From contig CAJURQ010000007.1 of NCBI GenBank assembly GCA_910588955.1, positions 1 to 64,000 of the forward strand: a stretch of DNA of 64,000 bases, written 5' to 3'. This stretch comes from an uncultured Lachnospiraceae bacterium. GTDB lineage: Bacteria; Bacillota; Clostridia; Lachnospirales; Lachnospiraceae. Under the pieces are notes generated by a model. The model did not search any database and had not been told where the DNA came from. It saw only the letters and a list, made by a program, of their open reading frames with translations. The position numbers and the translations under genes were made by a program. Shown here one piece after another: positions 58,800-64,000 of the stretch (positions are counted from its first letter, which is position 1; each line of letters opens with the position of its first letter).

Positions 58800-59515
58800 A
58801 AGTCAGGACTACCGGCTTAGCCGGTGGTTTGTTCTGCCCTATAAGGGCTTGTTACCGGCACTGAGTCTAAAGACTCCTCAAATGGTTCGCCAGCCGCAAC
58901 ATCATTTCTCTGCTGAGCCCCTTGGGCTCTTTTCTATCTGCTTTGTTTTACCGGCTCACCCGTGAACGGGTCTATATACTCTTTCAGTGTCATTTGATCG
59001 TATTCCAGATCCTCTTTTATTTGGTTCTGTATATACTCCTGTATCTTTTTTGCATTTTTCCCTACAGTATCCACATAGTACCCTCTACACCAAAAGTGGC
59101 GGTTCCCATACTTATATTTCAGATGGGCATGCCTTTCAAATATCATCAGCGTACTTTTCCCTTTCAGATCCCCTACGAAACTTGACACACTTATACTCGG
59201 CGGTATCCGTACCAGCATATGCACATGATCCGGGCATATCTCTGCCTCGATAATCTCTACTCCCTTTCGCTTACTTAGTGTACTGAGAATATTTGCTATG
59301 TCCTGTTTTAGCTGCCCATATGCTATCTTTCTCCTAAATTTTGGGGCAAATACGATATGATACTTACATTCCCACTTGGTATGTGATAAACTATTCATGT
59401 CCATTCGGACTACCTCCTTTGCTTTTAACTCGGTTGCGAACCAACGTTATTATACACTGGAGGTTTTTTACTGTAAGCTAAAGCAGCCGTTATCCCCCTG
59501 CATAGCAGGGGTTTA
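58800..59515 (-). mobile_element. IS200-type insertion sequence
   Basis: The element consists of a lone tnpA flanked by subterminal hairpins. One end has CCCCTGC/GCAGGGG with an ATA loop (59495-59511). The other carries ACCGGC/GCCGGT, GCCC/GGGC and GAGTC/GACTC hairpins (about 58812-58880). Such elements move as single strands and leave no target duplication. The exact ends are not fixed by sequence alone. A promoter for tnpA (CTTACA, 17 bases, TATAAT at 59449-59454) is present. Confidence 0.75.
58934..59404 (-). CDS. tnpA: IS200/IS605-family transposase TnpA (HUH Y1)
   Basis: This 156-residue protein is a single-strand DNA transposase. The HUH motif is in CPDHVHMLVRIPP and the nucleophile Tyr in IQEYIQNQ; HIVFAPKFRRKIAY opens the fold. 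All key residues are intact. AAAGGAGGT precedes the ATG. No tnpB accompanies it. Confidence 0.95.
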   Translation of the reverse strand: MDMNSLSHTKWECKYHIVFAPKFRRKIAYGQLKQDIANILSTLSKRKGVEIIEAEICPDHVHMLVRIPPSISVSSFVGDLKGKSTLMIFERHAHLKYKYGNRHFWCRGYYVDTVGKNAKKIQEYIQNQIKEDLEYDQMTLKEYIDPFTGEPVKQSR

Positions 59516-59530
59516 TTAAAAGACTGTTAT

Positions 59531-59564
59531 ACAAATAAACAGCCGGACAAGAATGTCCGGCTGT
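59531..59564 (-). terminator. Terminator of the subtilisin-like protease gene
   Basis: A perfect 11 bp stem, ACAGCCGGACA with TGTCCGGCTGT (59539-59549 with 59554-59564), is followed by TTTATTTG on the minus strand. Confidence 0.8.
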
Positions 59565-59585
59565 CACTGTCTAACAAAAGACTGA

Positions 59586-62500
59586 TTATTGGAAATATCG
59601 AATTACATTACCGGTGAAGCGCACAACATGCATAGATTTTGTCGCCTTCAATCCGGAACCATCCCTCATCTTTACCGTAAGCGTCATCTTCTGCGCATCG
59701 CTTGTATAGAAGTGCCCGGAGTAATTGGGACTCTTACTCGTGGTTACCTTTCCAGGAACCGGCTGCATATAGTAGCATGCAGGATTTATATTTGTCCGCG
59801 CAGCCTGAATGCCTTTATAACACCCCGGATTTTTACCGCCCGATACATTAACTGTAAAATAAGAAAGTACCGGCGGAATAATTTGATCTCCATTCGAGTC
59901 TATGGCAGTTACTATATATGCATCCTCCAGTTCTCCATCCGGACCGTCAACAGGAAAGAGTTCTATCTTAATCCCCTTGTAAAGCGGTACAACGATAAAT
60001 TCATACTCGTTTGAAATCACCCCGCTGCCGTCTTGAGCCACTGCGGTAATCTTCGCTGAAGAGCCTACAGTCGCATTCTTATCCACAGTTACCTTACCAT
60101 TTTTGTCAACCTTCATGACGTTTTCATTGTTGGAATGCCATGTCACCTTTTTGTTAGTAGGCACACCATAATTACTGCTGTATTTCGCGGACATCTTGAT
60201 ACTCTTGCCAACCGCGATATAACCATAGTACCCCTCAGAATCCCACGCACCATAACTGTCGGTGGTACCGATAACCAGTTTTGACATAGGGACAGCAACC
60301 GTAACCTTACAGGTTGCCTTCTTATTACTACCGTCAGTAGCAGCACAGGTAATCGTTGCTTTACCTGCCGTTTTTGCCGTAATTCTACCGGTTTTTGCAT
60401 CTACAGAAGCTATGCTGGGTGCGCTGCTCGTCCATGTAATAAGCGCACTGTCATATCCTGTTTTACCCTCTATCGTCGGAGTCAGTGTCTCTTCAACAGG
60501 CGCATTTGCCGCATCTTTTATCGCCGCTTTAGGGCTGAACAATGTAAGCGCTGTTTTGGGGAGCGTAATTTTCGTAATCTCACCCGATACAATCGTAACT
60601 GTATAAAGATTTGAGGAAGCCTTTCCGTTGTCCTGCGCGGTTGCTTTAACCGTACAGGTTCCTGACGCGTCCTTCTTCGCCGTCACCTTGCCATTTGATA
60701 CCGTAACAAGTGCGTTGCCCTCCACTGTCCAAGTAAGCTTCTTGTTCGTGGCATTCGCCGGTTCCACCTTTGCGGAGAGGCTGATTGATTTTCCGGCAGC
60801 AACCTTTGCAGGGTCTTTTGTAGGACCGCTGATCGTAATTCTTGTGACCGGTTGGTTAACTGTCACGGCACAAGAGGCACTCTTGCCGCTGCCGTCATTC
60901 GCCATAGCCTTAATTGTTGCCTTTCCGGGCGCAATAGCAGTAACTATACCCCCGCTGACGGTTGCCACTTTTGTATTGCTGCTAGACCATACTACATCAG
61001 CATTACTACCTTCCGAATCATCCACTTTTGTTACTTTCAGATAATCGATTAAAGAAAGTGTGTCCTGTACATCTAACGCAGGCGCTTTCGTATAATTACT
61101 ACCGTCTTTCTGGAATGCCACCTTTTTTATTTCCGCCTTGGCAATCACACTTAAAGGGAAATCCTTCTTAACCGTATCAATCGGTTTCCCGTCGCTCCCC
61201 AAAGCCGTAGCGGTAACCGTGTAGGTTCCAGCCTGAGTGGTTGCCTTTGTTTTTACGGTACCGTTTGACACAGTAATCCCGTTGGCCTTTGCCGCCGCGT
61301 CTACCGACCACGATACTTTTTTGGACGATGCATAAGTTGGTATAATTGTTGCCGTCAATTTCAGGCTTTTGCCTGCAGCAATACGCGAAACGTTGCCGGC
61401 AGACGACAACTCTACCATTCTGGGATCCGGTGTTAACGAAAAGGTCTTTGTAGCCGCTTTACTCATCTTCCCGGTAGTAGGGTTCAGTGCAACCGCTTTG
61501 ATGGTTACTTTTTTCGCACCTTCCAGCGTAATCGGAGTACCCGGTACATAAGGGGTCTCATTTGCGGCATTTGTAACCGCGCCATTTTTATATGACAGGT
61601 TCTTTCCGTTTGTGGAATAGTAAATTTCTACGCCTACCGCAGTCTTCGTGGAAAGCTTTACTTCCACAGATTCTGTTATGTAATTGCTGCCGGACTTCTT
61701 ATACTTGCTTTCATCAAATTCGATGGTCGGCATATCAGGTGCAGTCATATCTGTAGCGATCTTTAAAGCTCCAGGCAGCCACGTCGTACCTGCGCCCATA
61801 CCTGGGCTGGAACACTTATTAGTAGAAGATTTCATCGCCGCGACGAGCGCGTCTACTCTCTGCTTACCGCTTTTGTCATATATCGTCTTGTTTGCGGAGA
61901 GAATCACCGCTGCAGTACCCGCTGCCGCAGGAGACGCCTGGCTGGTGCCGCTCATATAATCATAGGCACCATATGTATGTCCGTTACTAGAATAACCATC
62001 CACCGTTGTAGAGTAGATGCCTACACCCGGGAAGGACAGCTTTACCGCACTGCCATAGTTGGAAAAGGAAGCTCTTGCACCGTTCTGATCTACCGCGCCC
62101 ACGGAAATAGCTCCCGGATAAGCTGCCGGGAAATTATTCCCATCCGAGTCGTCATTGCCGGAAGAAGCAAAAACCGCCACTCCCGCATCATAAGCCTCTT
62201 TGACCTTCTTGGCAAACAGATCGTTATAATATGCTCCCCCCAGACTCATGTTAATAATATCATACTTTTCGTTTATGGCTTTCTGAATCGCGCCCAGAAT
62301 ATCACCTGTCAGAGCACCGCTTGTATTAGCTACGCAGAAGCCGCTCAATGTGGCTTCCGGCGCGATGCCGGCAACACCTTTACCGTTGTGCGCAGCACCA
62401 ATAATGCCTGCCACGTGAGTTCCGTGAGTTGCGTTATCTTGGTTATAAACGGTATTTGTAACAAAATTATAACCGTCTGTCACGTTTGTCCCAAAATCTT

Positions 62501-63572
62501 CATGATCCTTTTTCAGCCCGGTATCAATTACGGCTACTTTCACTCCCTGACCCTTATAGCCTGCCGCCCATGCATAGCGGGTACCAATGTAATCATGGTG
62601 CCACTGCTTGCTAAAGTCTGGATCGCTTGGCTCATAGACAGCGTTAACCTCAGGCAGTTCACCATCCAGATAATGATAGTAATTAGGCCACACTGCAGGC
62701 AGTTTCATCTCGGGATTTGCTGCTGCCGCCACCGCCATAGCTACCGTAGCATTCTCAGGAAGGCTGATAACAGCCACTTCATAAGCATATTTATCCAATG
62801 TCCCGCCAAAGGCTGCCGCTATCTGTTCCGCTTCCTCTTCATCATCCGCCAAGTATATTACTTCACCCAGCTCATATATGCCCTCTTTGTCCGCATAGTC
62901 TTCCAAAGTTTTGGCGTTTACCTTTACGACATCGTCCATGTGAAGAGCAAGTGTTCTCTTGTCCGACATCTGTTGCGAAGACAGTGTATAATTATCTCCT
63001 AGTCCCGGAAAAATATCGAAAATGTCCCCCTCATCCTCAGAGATCGTATTTTCGGAAATGGTGTTTTCTGAAACCGTATTTTCAGACACACTTTCTTCGG
63101 AAAGTGTATCGTCCGAAGTGTTCTCTCCGTTTTCTTCTGAACTATCCTTGTCCTTTTCCGGCTCATTTTCGTCCCCTTCGGGATCTCCTTCCCCTTCCTC
63201 GTCTGTCGGAGGAATTTCAGGATTCTGCTCATCTTCAGAGGGTTCCTTGTTCTCCTCATCTCCTACAGAAGGCTGGTCTGGAGTTTCGCCGCCTTCAGAA
63301 CCATTATCGACGCCTTCATCTCCTGTGGAAGGCTGGTCCGGAGTTTCTTCCTCTTTAGAAGTTTCGTCCCCGGAAGGTTCTTCTGTCTGTCCGTCATCCT
63401 CTGAAACATTCTCAGAGTTCTCCGTATCTGCAGTTTCACCGTCAGACTCCTCTAACACCTCCTCTGCAACAACGTCCGGGGTATCTGATGCAGTTGCGAG
63501 AGCATCTATACCCGCTGACTGGAACACCAGAGCGCCCGCTAAAAACAGTGACAATAGCTTTGCTTTTTTCAT
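59586..63572 (-). CDS. Secreted subtilisin-like (S8) protease with Ig-like repeats
   Basis: This 1328-residue exported protease has a signal peptide (to about Ala27) and a long acidic linker (about 30-180) with SENT(V/I) repeats. A prodomain-like segment (about 238-300, LADDEEEAEQIAAAFGG then KYAYEVAV) precedes an S8 catalytic domain (about 325-620). Asp350 (AVIDTG), His383 (ATHGTHVAG), Asn473 (SSGNDD) and Ser544 (SGTSQASP) complete the triad and oxyanion hole. The remaining ~700 residues are Ig-like Big_2 modules (WSSSNTKVATV, GKATIKAMANDGSGK and similar). No membrane anchor is evident. A prodomain-like lipoprotein is encoded just upstream on the same strand. Confidence 0.93.
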   Translation of the reverse strand: MKKAKLLSLFLAGALVFQSAGIDALATASDTPDVVAEEVLEESDGETADTENSENVSEDDGQTEEPSGDETSKEEETPDQPSTGDEGVDNGSEGGETPDQPSVGDEENKEPSEDEQNPEIPPTDEEGEGDPEGDENEPEKDKDSSEENGENTSDDTLSEESVSENTVSENTISENTISEDEGDIFDIFPGLGDNYTLSSQQMSDKRTLALHMDDVVKVNAKTLEDYADKEGIYELGEVIYLADDEEEAEQIAAAFGGTLDKYAYEVAVISLPENATVAMAVAAAANPEMKLPAVWPNYYHYLDGELPEVNAVYEPSDPDFSKQWHHDYIGTRYAWAAGYKGQGVKVAVIDTGLKKDHEDFGTNVTDGYNFVTNTVYNQDNATHGTHVAGIIGAAHNGKGVAGIAPEATLSGFCVANTSGALTGDILGAIQKAINEKYDIINMSLGGAYYNDLFAKKVKEAYDAGVAVFASSGNDDSDGNNFPAAYPGAISVGAVDQNGARASFSNYGSAVKLSFPGVGIYSTTVDGYSSNGHTYGAYDYMSGTSQASPAAAGTAAVILSANKTIYDKSGKQRVDALVAAMKSSTNKCSSPGMGAGTTWLPGALKIATDMTAPDMPTIEFDESKYKKSGSNYITESVEVKLSTKTAVGVEIYYSTNGKNLSYKNGAVTNAANETPYVPGTPITLEGAKKVTIKAVALNPTTGKMSKAATKTFSLTPDPRMVELSSAGNVSRIAAGKSLKLTATIIPTYASSKKVSWSVDAAAKANGITVSNGTVKTKATTQAGTYTVTATALGSDGKPIDTVKKDFPLSVIAKAEIKKVAFQKDGSNYTKAPALDVQDTLSLIDYLKVTKVDDSEGSNADVVWSSSNTKVATVSGGIVTAIAPGKATIKAMANDGSGKSASCAVTVNQPVTRITISGPTKDPAKVAAGKSISLSAKVEPANATNKKLTWTVEGNALVTVSNGKVTAKKDASGTCTVKATAQDNGKASSNLYTVTIVSGEITKITLPKTALTLFSPKAAIKDAANAPVEETLTPTIEGKTGYDSALITWTSSAPSIASVDAKTGRITAKTAGKATITCAATDGSNKKATCKVTVAVPMSKLVIGTTDSYGAWDSEGYYGYIAVGKSIKMSAKYSSNYGVPTNKKVTWHSNNENVMKVDKNGKVTVDKNATVGSSAKITAVAQDGSGVISNEYEFIVVPLYKGIKIELFPVDGPDGELEDAYIVTAIDSNGDQIIPPVLSYFTVNVSGGKNPGCYKGIQAARTNINPACYYMQPVPGKVTTSKSPNYSGHFYTSDAQKMTLTVKMRDGSGLKATKSMHVVRFTGNVIRYFQ

Positions 63573-63623
63573 TTCGATTTCCTTCTCCTTTTTCTTCCTT
63601 ATTTTCTGGCTCTACTAAACCAT

Positions 63624-64000
63624 CTATTCCGTATGCAATTCAACTTTACTGTTAGGCGCCAAAGTGGGATAGCCTTTCTCTATTCCCATATTGATAAGTT
63701 CCGAAATATCCTTATCAGTATAATAGGTAGCCACACCATAGGAATACTTTTCCAATTCAATTCCATATAAATCGGCTATTTCCTGCGCTTCTTCCAAGGT
63801 GTCCGCAAGTGCCGTCAATTGCGGTGACTCCTCTGATTCCATATCAATAGTCCCTCTATCGATCGGCTCTGTGATTTCGGTCTCCGCCGCTAATTTTAGT
63901 TCCGCACCTTCCACAGACTGACTGCTAAGTTTACGGTTTATGCCACACCCACTGACTCCCGCCACAAACAGGAGTACAACCCCCAAAGTAACGATCTGTC
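63624..64000 (-). CDS. Lipoprotein resembling the prodomain of the adjacent protease (partial)
   Basis: The frame is open to the window edge, so the start is outside. It reads ...GVVLLFVAGVSGCGINRK, a lipoprotein signal with Cys in a VSGC lipobox, then a polar linker and a ~70-residue domain ending LAPNSKVELHTE. That domain aligns with the S8 protease prodomain: LADTLEEAQEIADLYGIELEKYSYGVA against LADDEEEAEQIAAAFGGTLDKYAYEVA. Free-standing I9-like domains can inhibit or chaperone subtilisins. It lies ~50 bases upstream of the protease gene on the same strand. Confidence 0.75.
   Translation of the reverse strand, partial: QIVTLGVVLLFVAGVSGCGINRKLSSQSVEGAELKLAAETEITEPIDRGTIDMESEESPQLTALADTLEEAQEIADLYGIELEKYSYGVATYYTDKDISELINMGIEKGYPTLAPNSKVELHTE

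Noticed and set aside
1..64000. CRISPR arrays, rRNA genes or a complete prophage
   Set aside because: No regularly spaced direct repeats with unique spacers, no rRNA sequence and no phage structural genes were seen. The only repeats are those listed.

Overview
The window looks like chromosome from a Gram-positive anaerobe of the Clostridia, most likely Lachnospiraceae. This rests on housekeeping gene order (ireB-ruvX-DUF1292-rnj-ylbF-mltG-like-trmR-U32), a type III glutamine synthetase, the hydE/hydG/hydF set, an xpaC-telA pair, SigA-type promoters and strong GGAGG ribosome sites, and large secreted proteins built from Ig-like (Big_2-type) repeats. No rRNA or CRISPR array was seen. One tRNA gene (Gln, anticodon CUG) is present. 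The genus is not determined.

Region 1 (1-9860) is an accessory surface-protein locus. A tyrosine recombinase gene lies 20 bp upstream of a 956-residue secreted Ig-like protein. A 902-residue paralogue lies about 3 kb further on, on the opposite strand. Their first ~120 coding bases are almost identical. Only the second has a good promoter and ribosome site. Between them are two decayed paralogue remnants, two likely toxin-antitoxin pairs and a lone AbrB-type antitoxin. This looks like a recombining, possibly phase-variable locus.

Region 2 (9939-47084) is core genome, nearly all on the minus strand. It holds a sugar-transfer pair, a C-terminal processing protease, an M23 hydrolase with FtsX/FtsE (cell-wall hydrolase control), a CdaR-type regulator, a CPBP membrane protease with a repetitive tail, an S1-domain protein, an acyl-ACP thioesterase, the [FeFe]-hydrogenase maturases, tRNA-Gln, glutamine synthetase, an ATPase, tRNA-modification genes (U32 protein, TrmR, MtaB, ThiI with a cysteine desulfurase), RNase J, an HPr-like protein, RsmE, PrmA, VanZ, TelA/XpaC and a DUF3048 lipoprotein. 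Two copies of a ~150 bp structured intergenic element show compensatory base changes in several stems.

Region 3 (47241-51924) is an AT-richer insertion on the minus strand. A strong promoter and a leader with a 10 bp closing stem and repeated GACTG/CAGTC arms precede a 54-codon open frame, a protein ending in a DisA_N-type diadenylate cyclase domain (with RHN in place of RHR), and a 930-residue protein with a gluzincin-like HEIAH...EVFAD signature. This pairing is the best candidate in the window for an undescribed nucleotide-signalled conflict or stress system.

Region 4 (52024-64000) holds large exported proteins and mobile or defence remnants: an 1827-residue transglutaminase plus thioredoxin-like surface protein, an AbiE module with intact antitoxin and operator but broken toxin, an IS200-type element, a 1328-residue subtilisin-like protease with Ig-like repeats, and next to it a lipoprotein (running off the window) that resembles the protease's own prodomain.
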